Shown here one piece after another: positions 13,604 to 23,935 of a DNA stretch of 64,000 bases. The stretch spans positions 1 to 64,000 of the forward strand of contig JASJFT010000147.1 of NCBI GenBank assembly GCA_030770425.1, in the 5' to 3' direction. Within the stretch, counting starts at the first letter, position 1. Each line of letters opens with the position of its first letter. The position numbers and the translations under genes are program-made. The stretch comes from Darksidea phi. Taxonomy: Eukaryota; Ascomycota; Dothideomycetes; Pleosporales; Lentitheciaceae. The notes below the pieces were generated by a model, which was not told where the DNA came from, made no database searches, and saw only the letters and a program-made list of their open reading frames with translations.

Positions 13604-16600
13604 CTATCTTCTCTCTTTAAACCTTTAGCTTAGAGGTTATTTTAAATCTAGTATTTAGCTATATTAGTATTAGGGCCCTACTTTAGGAGGTTATTATTAT
13701 TTATTATAGTATCGCGTAAAACTTAGGAACGTATTATTCTTATTAATAAGATTCTTTATTATAGTTCTAAAATATTTCCCTATAGTTACTATTTATAATT
13801 AGAAATACTATATATTACTTTATTTAAAGATAGTAGGTACTATAAGATATATATTTATATTAATATATAAGATTCTTATTATATATCTAGTATCTTATTA
13901 TTAAAAGGTTTATCTATACTAAGTAATAAAACTCGTATATTAGGGCTTATTACTATTAATAAAATCTATCGATCGTACGGAAGAGAAACTTTAATAATAA
14001 CTAAAGAAGATTTAAAAAGCTTAGAACGAGCTTCTTAATAAGCTAGTAGAAGCTTAGATACGAGTATATTATTTAGAGAAGTAGAGAATAATCCTTTATA
14101 AAAAGTTAGTAGTATAATCCTAGATATTAGAAGCTAAGCTAGATAAAGAGGAGGTAGAGCTTTAGTAGTTAAAGTAGTAGAAGGATCTAGAGACCTCTCT
14201 AACTATTCTAAATATTACTTATAATATTATAGATAGTATTACTCCTCTTAATTTATTAAATACCTCTTACTATATTATAGGTAAGATTAGTCTTCTTAAC
14301 TTATTATAAGATAAGTTTATCTTATTTCTAAGTTTTCTTTAGAATTATAGTTTTAATACTTTATAAACTTCTTAAAATAATTAAGATTATCTTTAGATTT
14401 CTAGATTTATTCTTATAGTTTCCTATTCTCGTCTATCCCTTACTATTATATTAGATAGTAATTTTTTCTATTTTTAACGTTATTATCTAGAATTTCTTTT
14501 ACTTTTTATTCTTTATTATCTTCTCTATATATATCTACTTTATATACTACTAATCTAGTATCTTATAGTACTTTTTCTAGTAAGCTAATATAGAATATAG
14601 GATAGATTTTTATTTATAAGAGTAGTCTTAATCGATAGTTTATAGGTAAGATTTATTTTTTAATCTTATAGGGTCTAATCTTAGTATAGTCTAGTTTACT
14701 ATTAGGTCGCTTATTTTTAATATTTTTTCTTAGTAATTATACCTTTTCTTCCTCTTTAAAAGTAGGTACTTTCTTCTATTTCTTATTATAATACTTACTT
14801 ATTCTATTTTAAAGAAATTCTATATCTTTCTTAAGCTATTAGTATATTTATAGAATAATTTTTATTATTTTTTCTTTATTTTAGCTATAAGACTAAAGTT
14901 ATCTAGGTTCTTTATATATTTCTAGTTTAATTCTATAGTTTATAAAGAAGGGTATTATCTTTATTATATTATATTATAAACTATTATATATAAATTATAC
15001 TATAGGTAGAAGTATAACCTAATTATTTTAGTAATAGTTTAGATAATATCTAAGATATTATTCTACTATTTAATTTATTCTTTCTATTAGTCCGTCTATC
15101 TATAGATAGTATGTAGTTAATATACTATATTTTATTCCTAGTTTAGTTATAAGAGTCTACTAAAATTTTACTATAAATTTAATATTTCTATCTAAGATTA
15201 TCTTATCTAGTATTTTATATTTACTAAATATATATCTTAGTAAGGTATAAGTAAGTTATTCTACTATATTTTCTTTATTTATATATAGGATAAAGTAGAT
15301 ATACTTTATAAACTTATCTACTACTACTAGTATAGTATTATAGAATATTCCTATTATTAGTTTCTTAGACTATAATAATTATATAATAAAGTCTATAGTT
15401 ATAGTCTTCTATAATTCTTCTATATTCTCTATTAGTTATAGTATTCTATAAGGTATATATCTTATATATTTATTATAGTAATAGTCTATATATTTTATAA
15501 GTACTTAAGTAACTAGTTATCTTATATATAGAAAGTAATATATTCTTATTAGTTATTTAAGGGTTTTTTCTACTCCTTAGTATCTATATACTAGTACTTT
15601 ATAGTATTATCTAATAAATTCTTTTTATATTACTTTAAGTACGTAGACTTTTTAGAATATATAAATAATTCCGTTCTTTTTTTAAATTACTCTTTAGATT
15701 TTATTTTATTTATCTATTACCTCTATAGTAGCTATACAGATCTATTAAGTCTATTTATTTCCTTTTTATTTAAGTATTATTTCTTATATTTCTATTAACT
15801 TTAGGTAGTTATAAGTAATTATTCTATCTAATTATAGCTTAAGAATAGCTATACTAGACTTTTCTATTCCTTAGTAATTAGGTCTCCTACTAAGCGTATT
15901 TACTTATTTATTTTCTAATCCTTTAATATATATAATCTTAATATTATAAGTTATAAGAGTTTATATCTATTATATCTATCTTCTAATTAAAGGTTTATTT
16001 ATTAAGAATTCTATTAGATTCTTATAATTCGTATAGATTATAATAGAATATTTAGATTCTTATAAATTAGATCTCTATTCCTTTAGTACTTTAATAATTA
16101 TTAGTAATTCTTTATTATAGATATTATAGTTAAGTTTAACTAGTAATATCTTTTATAAAAAGTAGTATACTAGTCTTAGATTATTTTTATTATCTTTCTA
16201 TAGTAGTACTACTCCTATTATATAATCTAATATATCTATTTTAATAATTAATAGTTCTTTAAGATTATATATCTTAATTATAGGTTTCTTAGTAAATTAT
16301 TCTTTAATCTTCTTAAAGACTTATTAGTATTCTTTTTTCTATTTAAAAGGCTAGTCTTTTCTAGTAAGCTATATAAGAGGTATCGTTATTATACTCTATT
16401 ATAGTATTAACTTTTAATAGAAGTTATAGAATCCTAGAAATAACTATAGTTCCTTAAGGTTTTATAGTATAGACTATTTCTTAATTTTCTTAATCTATTT
16501 TAGGTCTACTTTAATTTCTCCTAGTCTAATAATAAATTCTAAAAACTTTATTTCTTATATATAGAATTTATATTTTCGTAGATAAAGGTATAGTTATACT

Positions 16601-19600
16601 TCTTTAAGTATCTATAGAACCTTTTTTATATATTCTTTATATTCCTTCTCTATTTTAGAGTAGATTAGGATATTATTAAGGTATACTATTATAAACTAAT
16701 TAAAATAGTTTTATAAAATATTATTAATTTATTTCTAGAATATCGCGGGTACGTTAGTAAGTCTAAAAGGTATTACTTAGTACTTATATAGTTCTTTCTT
16801 AGTTTTAAAAGCTATTTTTTATTTTTTATCTTCCTTAATTTATATCTAGTAGTACGCGTTTCGGATATCTAGTTATATAAACTATTTAGCTTTTCTTAGT
16901 TAATTTTATATTTCCGATATTAAAGGTAAAGGATATTAGTTCTTAATTATAATATTATTAAGTATTTAGTAATCGATATATAGTCGTAGTTTTATAGTAT
17001 CCTTCTTAGGTATAAAGAGAATTAGGTATTTTATAAATAAATTTAAATATTAAATATATTTTTTTATAAGGTTTTCCTCGAGGTATTTTACTATAATATC
17101 TTTCTTATTTTCTATTAACTTATAGATTAGTCTAAATCCTAGAGTCTTTCCTTCTTATAGTAGGATTATATAGTCCTAGGACTAGTACTAGAATAGGCTT
17201 TCTTTAGATTCTTAAAATAATTCTTCTTATTCTTTATATTATTTTAGAATATAGTAATCTTCTTTAGTTATATTAGTCTTTTCCTATAGGAATATTACTT
17301 ATTAATTTAACTACTAGATATATAGATTAGCTTCTTATAGCTATAGTATTTCTAAGATTATATCTTAGTCTTCTAATATTTTTATAATATTAAATATCTT
17401 ATTTTTCTTTTTCTAATTATATAGAATAAGCTTATCTTTAGTTTTATACGTTATAGGTTTATTAAAGGGTTCTCCTTCGATAGTATATATAATACTAGGG
17501 TATTATTTCTTCTATTAAGGAATCTTCCTTTATTAAATAAAGTCCTTACTAATAAAGTTTTTTATAGCTCTACTATTAATTAGGGTAATAATTATTCTTT
17601 TCTAGTAGATTTCTTAGAGGTAGATATAGTCCTATCCTCTAGTTCCTTAAATTCTTATTTTCTTAGACTAGTATTTTATATTAATCTTAGTCTAGATATA
17701 CTTTAGATATTTATTCTCTAGATATTTATATTATAGTCTTTTTAGGATATAGTTTAATAATAGAAGTAGTCCTAGTATAATTCTAATATATCTCTTTTAT
17801 CATTAATCCTTAGATTATTATTATCTATATACTACTTCTAGTATAACTACTTAAGTAATTCTCTTATTATAATTCTTTACTAGGTAATAATTATTTTTTT
17901 ATTTTACTTTCTTATAGAGTTAGTATTCTTTCTATATATATAAGATCTATATAATCTTAAAATATACTAAATATCTTATTTTATATTATAGGTCGTTCTC
18001 TAGATTAACCTTATATCTTTAATTATTATATTTTATAGAGATTATTCTTATAAGAATCTATTATTTAATTATTATATACTATAGTTATTTCTTATTAACT
18101 ATCTTTATAATATACTATATTTCTTTTTAAATCTCTTAGTTAGGTATAAGGTCTATAATAATAAAGTTCTATTCGACCTATTATTTAAAGTCTTTAAATA
18201 GTTAGTATATTAGATAAGACCTAGACTATTCTTTATAGATTTCTTATATTATTAGAGATATTATAGTTTTTTTTATAAACTATAAGGTTTAAGTATAGGT
18301 TATATTAAGTTCTAGTACTAGTCCTATTTCTTTCTTTAATAGTTAAGTTATTTATAGATATCTAGTATTTTTATATATTATAACTAGGTTTTCTTCTTCT
18401 AATTCTAAGGACTTATTACTATTATTAATTATTTATAATAATATATCTAGAATATTATTAAAGTCTTTCTACTTCGTAGATAAGTCTTTCTTAAGTACTT
18501 CTTCTTATACTTCTAATAAGAATAAAACTCTCCTTTAAGACTTTTAAGTCGTAGCTATTTACTATTTTTATAGCTAATAACTAGTATTTAATTTAACTTT
18601 ATAGTACGTCTTATACTAGTCGTATATATAAGTTATCTAATATATAGTATTATATTCTTATATTATAGCTACTCTATTCCTTTTACCCTACTAAACGTAT
18701 TAGATTTTCTCTTTTTTTAGATCTAATTTATAATCTTTTACTAGGTATCCTTACTTCTTATACTTAAAGTATACTCGTCTTTTATAGAGTTCTTATTTTT
18801 TAAAGTTCTATTTTTTTCTCTTAGACTCTAAACTAGCCCCTAGGACTATTAGCTCTAGTCTATAGTACTTTTCTTCTTTTTTTTTTTTATAAAATCTAAT
18901 CTTTTCTTTCTTCTCTTAGTTCTAAAGGTATAGGTTATCGTTAATTTTAATAGCTTATTTAATTATTTTCTATATAGTTTATAGTCTATCTATTTAGATT
19001 ATTTTATATTAAATATTATCTTTTAGTCCTTCGTAGTAGTATAATATAAGGGCTACTTCTTTCTACTAGATCTTAGTAGTAAATTATTTAAATTTAGACG
19101 TATATATAGTAGTAGATTTAGTCTACTTAAGTTATATAATCTTTTACTCTACTAGTCTTTCTAAGTTAATATTTTTAAAGGTAATATATAACTTATTCTT
19201 AAAGTACTTATAACTTAAGAAAATAGCCCTAGTTTTATTACTCTAATAGGTCTTATTAAGTCGTAGTCTTTCGTTTAAATAGGTTTTAAATTAAACGATA
19301 GCTCTTCCTATAAACTATACTACTATAAATAATACTTTTAAGATTTTATTAGATAGTCGCGTCTTATTAAGGTTAAGATAGATTACTATATTAGCTAGGA
19401 ATCCCTTAAGTTTAGATCGTATTCTATTAAACTTTTCTAGTTCTTCTAACTTTAATAGCTTCCTTATATATCTCTTTAGTTCTTTAGTTAATATTATAAT
19501 TTATACTTCTAATACGTCTTCCCTTTTTTTAAATATATATTAATTCTTAATAATTCTTTTAAAATTTTCTATAGTTATACTATCTTTTAGAAAACTAAAT

Positions 19601-19719
19601 TCCCGATAACTTTCTATCTTAGAGGGTTCGGCCTAAGTTAGTAGCTATACTACTCTACTTTATTAAGTTCCTTCTTCTACTATCGTAGTTAGCTATTTCT
19701 ACCTATTAGATAGTTAAGG

Positions 19720-20161
19720 TATTAAACGGGGTCTAGGCCTAATAGGTTATTTAGTCTCGTTTAGGGTTTATACTTAAAATAGAAAAGAAGAAGTTAGAAT
19801 AAAAAGGTAATAGTTTAATTACGTTAATAGGTAAGAATTAATCTAGATTCGAATTAACTATATATTAGAAAACTATCTAGGAGATTCGTAATTATTATAT
19901 ATTAATTTAGTTTCCTAGGATCTATAGCTCTATATCTATAGATCTACTAAGCTATAGCTTCGTAGCTTTATCTTAATAGATCTACTAAGCTATTATATAA
20001 CCTCTTTAGATTTATTTCTACTAAGGTATAGATTTATTATATAACTCCTTTATTCTCTAGTTATAAGGTCCGCGTCGTATTCTTTATTAGAATTAGTAAT
20101 TAGCTTAATCTTTAGTAGTTCTATTTACTAGTAGTCTATAGTATATATTTAATTTATAATA
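19720..20161 (-). repeat. 5' LTR of element B2
   Basis: 442 bp copy of 13,162-13,603. The right neighbour AAACC (20,162-20,166) is the target duplication, after which the interrupted B1 LTR continues with sequence matching 6,219-6,290. Confidence 0.9.
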
Positions 20162-20234
20162 AAACCAATGGTATAATAAATATTCTATCGATTCTAATCT
20201 AAACTCTATATAAAAGTATATATAATATATAATA

Positions 20235-20769
20235 TTCTAAAGCCTTTATAAAGGTATTATAAGTAAGTAAAATAATTATAAAAGTTATACTTAGTAAATA
20301 GCTCTTATATAAAGATAGTAAGTATCTATTAAATAGAAGTTACTAAAGATTATCTATAAGAGGAGTAGTAATACTATTACTACTAGTATAAGAATCTATA
20401 AGAATATATATAGACTATAAGTTATAATAGTAATAAGTAAAAGTTATAAATATATACTAATAATAAACTAATACTTAAGTTATATATACTCTTTAATTAA
20501 ATTAATTATATATTATAAGATTAGGATTAAGGGCTATAAGTTTAAAAAGACTACGAAAACCCCCTATTAAGATAGTAGAGTATAATATAAATACTAAATA
20601 CTTAAAAGGTCTTCTCTATAAAATTATTTTTTCCTTAAAAATAGGGTTTTTTTAGGAGTATAGATACTTAGGTAAACTTTTCTAAAGAAAATAAGGGGAC
20701 TAATAGAATACGTCGTAGTAAATAACTCTCTATAAGGGCTGGAACGGCCCTTAGGAAAGGGGGAGGCCA
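20235..20769 (+). mobile_element. Element A copy 1, right part: tail and polypurine tract
   Basis: Element A resumes here after the B1 insertion. The join TTCTAAAGCCTTTATAAAG matches the uninterrupted copy at 47,680. CpA/TpG remain absent up to about 20,740, then normal dinucleotides return abruptly. The tract GGAAAGGGGGAGGCCA at about 20,754-20,769 is a polypurine tract directly before the LTR start, which fixes the element boundary. No open gene; the 67-codon minus ORF here is incidental. Confidence 0.88.
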
Positions 20770-20955
20770 TGTTACGCCTACTTCTACCGGAGGACTCCCG
20801 GATCATCATCGGCCCGGCTACGGTCACGTGCCGGACCTTATATAGTCCTACGTCCTACTATCACGTCTCCTTAAGGATTCGTCTCATCTCCATCCGAATA
20901 TAACCCTTTTGCTGCCTCAGCGTTTGTGTACCTGCCTGCCTACACGTGCCTCACA
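20770..20955 (+). repeat. 3' LTR of element A copy 1, not RIP-mutated
   Basis: 186-bp LTR beginning TGTTACGCC and ending CCTCACA, so the canonical TG...CA ends are intact. The same sequence, heavily C-to-T mutated, forms the LTRs of copy 2 (39,801-39,986, and 48,211-48,286 plus 55,287-55,396), both also 186 bp. It is the best available template for the ancestral LTR. A diverged inverted fragment lies at 30,215-30,281 and 30,927-30,998. Confidence 0.9.
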
Positions 20956-21551
20956 TATTACTAGAGGTAGGAAGGCGTAGATACACACTTCAGCCTTATA
21001 TTCCACCTAGTATTATAGACTACTTATTACTTATTCCGCTAATATTAACAAAAGCTTTTATAGTAAACTAGGCGATATACTATCTTAAGATACGTTTACC
21101 GCAAAGCTAACTTGTGCCCCGCTATGAAGTTGGGCTCTGGTCCGTCGTAATTTGTGCCCCGCACCACCCCACCCACACTTGCGATTGATGACCAAACTTT
21201 CCAAGAATCCCAACTATTAGTACATCACTTGCGTCGTCTGTACAGTGGAATTCGGATCGACGGCTATTCATCACTTCCCGTCATCCTCGGCCAGGAGCGT
21301 CTGTATAAATACCGTCACTGTTAGCCATCCGCGCGTGCCCAAGGAACTGTAGCTTACACTGTACAGCATCTACAAAAATACCGCATAACGTTCAGTACTT
21401 TCCACATTGGAACTTTTTGGTAAACAACAACCTTCGTAGCATCAACAGCTCGACGCTAACATGCAGACAGACATTTAACGCACATTTTGCAGTGTTTTAG
21501 GTGAATAATTCCCAGGCCGTACTATTGCAGAGCCACTGATACTCAGCAGCT
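20956..21551. other. Intergenic: transition from RIP island to gene DNA
   Basis: Composition rises to normal over the first 150 bp. A TATA box (TATAAAT, 21,304-21,310) lies about 240 bp before the small + strand ORF at 21,552. A possible 5'-UTR intron (donor GTAAAC near 21,420, branch-like GCTAAC and acceptor CAG at about 21,466) lies between them. No other gene seen. Confidence 0.4.
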
Positions 21552-21758
21552 ATGGGAAAAGAAGTCCGGAAAGAGAGGGACTGGACCGCCTCAACAAAAT
21601 GTACCGTGATTCTCCGAGAAGGTGTCGCATATGTAAGATACAATAATGGTCGGGAAAGTGCTCTCCAAACAGAGCAAATGGTGACTCTCGAGGAAGGCGA
21701 TCGAATTGTGTCTTTGCAAGAATTTACTATCGAAGTGGGAGATATTGAAAAGGGATAG
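21552..21758 (+). CDS. Small hypothetical protein, 68 aa
   Basis: Not recognised. The 68-residue product is highly charged at its N terminus (M-G-K-E-V-R-K-E-R) and then alternates hydrophobic and polar residues (T-V-I-L-R-E-G-V-A-Y-V-R-Y), as in a small beta-strand protein. It has no signal peptide, membrane segment or cysteine motif. Support for a real gene is an upstream TATA box at 21,304 and a plausible 5'-UTR intron near 21,420-21,466. It runs towards the orphan gene on the opposite strand, with about 70 bp between the two stop codons. It could also be the last exon of a longer spliced gene. Sequence alone does not give a function. Confidence 0.35.
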   Translation: MGKEVRKERDWTASTKCTVILREGVAYVRYNNGRESALQTEQMVTLEEGDRIVSLQEFTIEVGDIEKG

Positions 21759-21829
21759 GAAGATAGGGGTACAGACCTGGGCATCAATTGTTGAGAAATC
21801 GCCGATTAGATATCATCGTGCAACAACTT

Positions 21830-22927
21830 TCATCCCAGTTTAGGAGCGTCGGCTGCAGAAACAATGCAAGCAAAGTTACAATAAGGCCCGTAGCATTCGA
21901 GTTGATCACGCGGAAACGCGAGACGTAAACACGCTGTATCAGTGAGGCCTTGTTCACCCTCTTGTCTCCAATGTTCAGATCGTTGTATCCTCCTTGACAG
22001 CGCGGCGAATGGCAGCTTTTGGACTTTCGAACGATCCACGCTATAGTAAAGCCATAGTACATCGGACGATTTCGGAAGTGCCTCCCTCTCTAACATAATC
22101 TCCATCGCTGAAATTGCGCTCCACCGGTATTGTATCCATCGATCTGTTGATCCCATGATGCTGGATTGCCCATCGTATATCGGTAGAAAAGGTTTCCCGA
22201 TCCCAGTCCAGGCAGGTCGTATAACAGGGTGATCGAGACCGGTGCCATCTGTCAATTCGTTCATGTCCAGGATAGATCCAACTCCAGTGATAACGGTAGA
22301 CTGTCGCCCTTGACAGACTTGCTTTGCTATATTTCTCTCCGTATGTCCCTCTGAACCATTCGCTGAATCATTCGCTGAACGTTTGGTACCTAGAGAAGTA
22401 GTGTCTCGATTGGATCGGCCGTTTTCGGGGTCGAGATAGTATAGTATGAGTTCTTTACGAGGTCTTGGCCAAGCGTACCATGTTGGGACATCCGTTAGAT
22501 TCGCGAGAAGCACAGCGTCCTCAATGCCAAACGCCGCTTCAAATCTTGCCACGTCTTCGATGCGGCTCTTCTCTTGAACCCTGAATCCCTTCTTATTGCC
22601 TTTCTTAGCACTTCTGCGTTCTTCCTCTGCTTCAGCCAAGATAAGATCCCGCTTGTTTAGCCACTCACTCCACTTTACTCTGGCGTTGTTGGGATTCACA
22701 CTAGACCGGATGAGATTATAGGTGCTGTCGACGCCTTTCCTCAATTGAGAGCTTCCGCGAGGCGTACTGGATCGCTCGGCGGCCCACGTAAGCTGCCAAA
22801 CGGAGACAAGGATGTCAATCCTTGAGCGCAATGCCTGATTTGACTCTGCTTTACGTACTAAATTGACGATATCCCTTCTCTTCATGAAGTCAACTAGGAA
22901 GCTGGATGGAATTACTTCGGAAGTCAT
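21830..22927 (-). CDS. Orphan hypothetical protein, 365 aa
   Basis: A single long open frame with normal codon use and no stop. The start is the first ATG, 8 bp after the promoter repeat array. The product looks soluble, with no signal peptide or membrane helix. Residues 1-80 are helical and mixed; about residues 97-117 are strongly charged (E-A-E-E-E-R-R-S-A-K-K-G-N-K-K) and could be a coiled coil or nuclear-localisation segment. A polar linker near 170-190 (S-A-N-D-S-A-N-G-S) separates this from a tryptophan/tyrosine-rich C-terminal half (W-I-Q-Y-R-W, V-L-W-L-Y-Y). No catalytic motif is recognised. Its promoter holds eight GC-rich 18-bp repeats. It may be a lineage-specific gene; the last 30-40 residues are less certain if an unseen intron exists. 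Confidence 0.6.
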   Translation of the reverse strand: MTSEVIPSSFLVDFMKRRDIVNLVRKAESNQALRSRIDILVSVWQLTWAAERSSTPRGSSQLRKGVDSTYNLIRSSVNPNNARVKWSEWLNKRDLILAEAEEERRSAKKGNKKGFRVQEKSRIEDVARFEAAFGIEDAVLLANLTDVPTWYAWPRPRKELILYYLDPENGRSNRDTTSLGTKRSANDSANGSEGHTERNIAKQVCQGRQSTVITGVGSILDMNELTDGTGLDHPVIRPAWTGIGKPFLPIYDGQSSIMGSTDRWIQYRWSAISAMEIMLEREALPKSSDVLWLYYSVDRSKVQKLPFAALSRRIQRSEHWRQEGEQGLTDTACLRLAFPRDQLECYGPYCNFACIVSAADAPKLG

Positions 22928-22934
22928 CCTGTAG

Positions 22935-23093
22935 TGGGCGCGACAGTTGACGGGGGCGCGACAATTAATAGGGGCGCGACAGTTGATGAAAGTGGACGGG
23001 GGCGCAACAGTTGATGGGGCCGCGACAGTTGACGGGGCCGCGACAGTTGACGGGGCCGCGACAGTTGACAGGGCCGCGACAGCGAGGCTCAGC
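22935..23093. repeat. 18-bp GC-rich tandem repeat in promoter
   Basis: About eight imperfect copies of GGGGCCGCGACAGTTGAC. The copies near 23,015-23,080 are almost perfect; those nearest the gene are diverged (one has a 9-bp insertion, one reads ACAATTAATA). The array ends about 8 bp before the ATG of the minus-strand gene, so it occupies the whole core promoter or 5' UTR. The core CAGTTG resembles a Myb-type binding site, but no function is shown. Confidence 0.9.
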
Positions 23094-23641
23094 CAATCGG
23101 GACGGAAACCGGTATAATGCGGGGGTACTTATGAGTAATATTCTGTAGACCCGCCAGCCATGAACGCACGGAAGAGTGAATTCGCACGAGTAAAAGACCG
23201 ATGATGTGACTGATCTCCAGCCTCCTCACTTCAAGGCATGAGCTCACGGCAATGTCAGGACGGGCATGTCTCAGAGGAGTTCTCCCACGTTTCTCTTCAG
23301 CCTACTTATTACGCATGAGCGAGAACAGCAGTTACAAGATAGGCTTGCATCTCAGCCAATCCGGTGTAATACCAACAATATGCTACAGTCTACCGATGTC
23401 AACTTTGCATGAGCCACTTTGTCTACTGACTTTTGCCAATTGGCTTGCCAAGCAAACAGGGCAGTGTGCGTATAGTCATTTGACCTAGTAGTTGAGAGGT
23501 TGCATACTACAGCTATCTCCAAGTATAAGAGGCACATGAGACGCCAGGCTTGCCATAACAACACAATCAATCAACTTGAACTTCAGCTCGGCTAAATACT
23601 CGATTCAACCGACGTCTTGAGTCTTTGAGGGGTCAATTGCA
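23094..23641. other. Intergenic, no gene supported
   Basis: Normal base composition. Two overlapping ORFs of 72 and 78 codons on opposite strands lack any recognisable motif and I regard them as chance. The right end is probably the promoter and first non-coding exon of the microprotein gene. Confidence 0.4.
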
Positions 23642-23688
23642 GTAAGTTCATTCACCTATTATTGTTCGAGCTCATTCAAATGTGTTAG
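23642..23688 (+). other. Probable 5'-UTR intron of the microprotein gene
   Basis: A 47-bp segment begins with the consensus donor GTAAGT and ends TTAG, 16 bp before the ATG at 23,705. The length is typical of fungal introns. No ATG lies in the short preceding exon. A clear branch-point CTAAC is not visible, so confidence is moderate. Confidence 0.5.
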
Positions 23689-23704
23689 GTTAAACAACAC
23701 CACG

Positions 23705-23818
23705 ATGCCGGATAACCCTCCTCCCACGAAAAGGTGCAGCGGCTGTGATGCGGTTGTCTCAAGCACTACTACGAAGTGCTTGAATTGTGGAGGATCAGAT
23801 TTCACCCCGATCTATTAG
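23705..23818 (+). CDS. Four-cysteine zinc-ribbon-like microprotein, 37 aa
   Basis: A short frame below usual gene-finder limits. The 37-residue product has two CxxC pairs: C11-S-G-C14 and C25-L-N-C28, separated by ten residues, then G-G-S-D-F-T-P-I-Y. This spacing is that of a minimal zinc-binding ribbon or finger; zinc binding is inferred from the cysteines. The N terminus is proline-rich and basic (P-P-P-T-K-R). A probable 5'-UTR intron just upstream supports transcription. The phosphotransferase-like gene ends 117 bp downstream in convergent orientation. No homologue is named here because none could be searched. Confidence 0.5.
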   Translation: MPDNPPPTKRCSGCDAVVSSTTTKCLNCGGSDFTPIY

Positions 23819-23935
23819 GCGGGCCTATTTATTGATGTGGCGGGGGTTCAATGCATCGGTCACACTCATTCAATCAAAGTTGAGAGGTCATCAATTGGAC
23901 GTATTGGAATTTGAGAAGCAGTATCATTCGTTGAA

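Larger units (their letters stand above)
13162..20161 (-). mobile_element. Gypsy element B2, complete, minus orientation, nested in B1
   Basis: 7.0-kb LTR retrotransposon on the minus strand with 442-bp LTRs at 19,720-20,161 (5') and 13,162-13,603 (3'). The purine tract before the 3' LTR is the complement of 13,604-13,623. Minus-strand remains include RT near 16,650-17,000 (Y-L-N-N-I-L-I-Y-S, catalytic aspartates converted to asparagine) and integrase near 15,300-15,500. LTR ends and the polypurine tract match element C at 48,287-55,281, so both belong to one family, though the LTR interiors differ in length (442 versus 429 bp). TSD AAATC/AAACC differs by one C-to-T change. It is the youngest insertion of the left island by position. 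Confidence 0.9.
5853..20234 (+). mobile_element. Gypsy element B1, complete but split by element B2
   Basis: A full-length LTR retrotransposon inserted in element A. The 5' LTR is 5,853-6,290 (438 bp). The 3' LTR is 12,792-13,161 plus 20,167-20,234, and the two pieces also total 438 bp once the nested element B2 and its target duplication are removed. A purine-rich tract (about 12,777-12,791) precedes the 3' LTR. The + strand body shows RT near 9,390-9,760 (L-Y-I-D-Y-K-R-L-N-N-I; Y-L-D-N-I-L-I-Y-S-K), an integrase core near 11,000-11,500 and a chromodomain remnant near 11,880-12,010. A few CpA/TpG sites survive (for example 7,387 and 7,713), but stop codons are frequent throughout. TSD: TCCTA on the left and TTCTA on the right, one C-to-T difference. 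Confidence 0.92.

Noticed and set aside
1..20600. Protein-coding genes inside the AT-rich islands
   Set aside because: No long frames; all recognisable coding traces are retroelement domains full of TAG/TAA.
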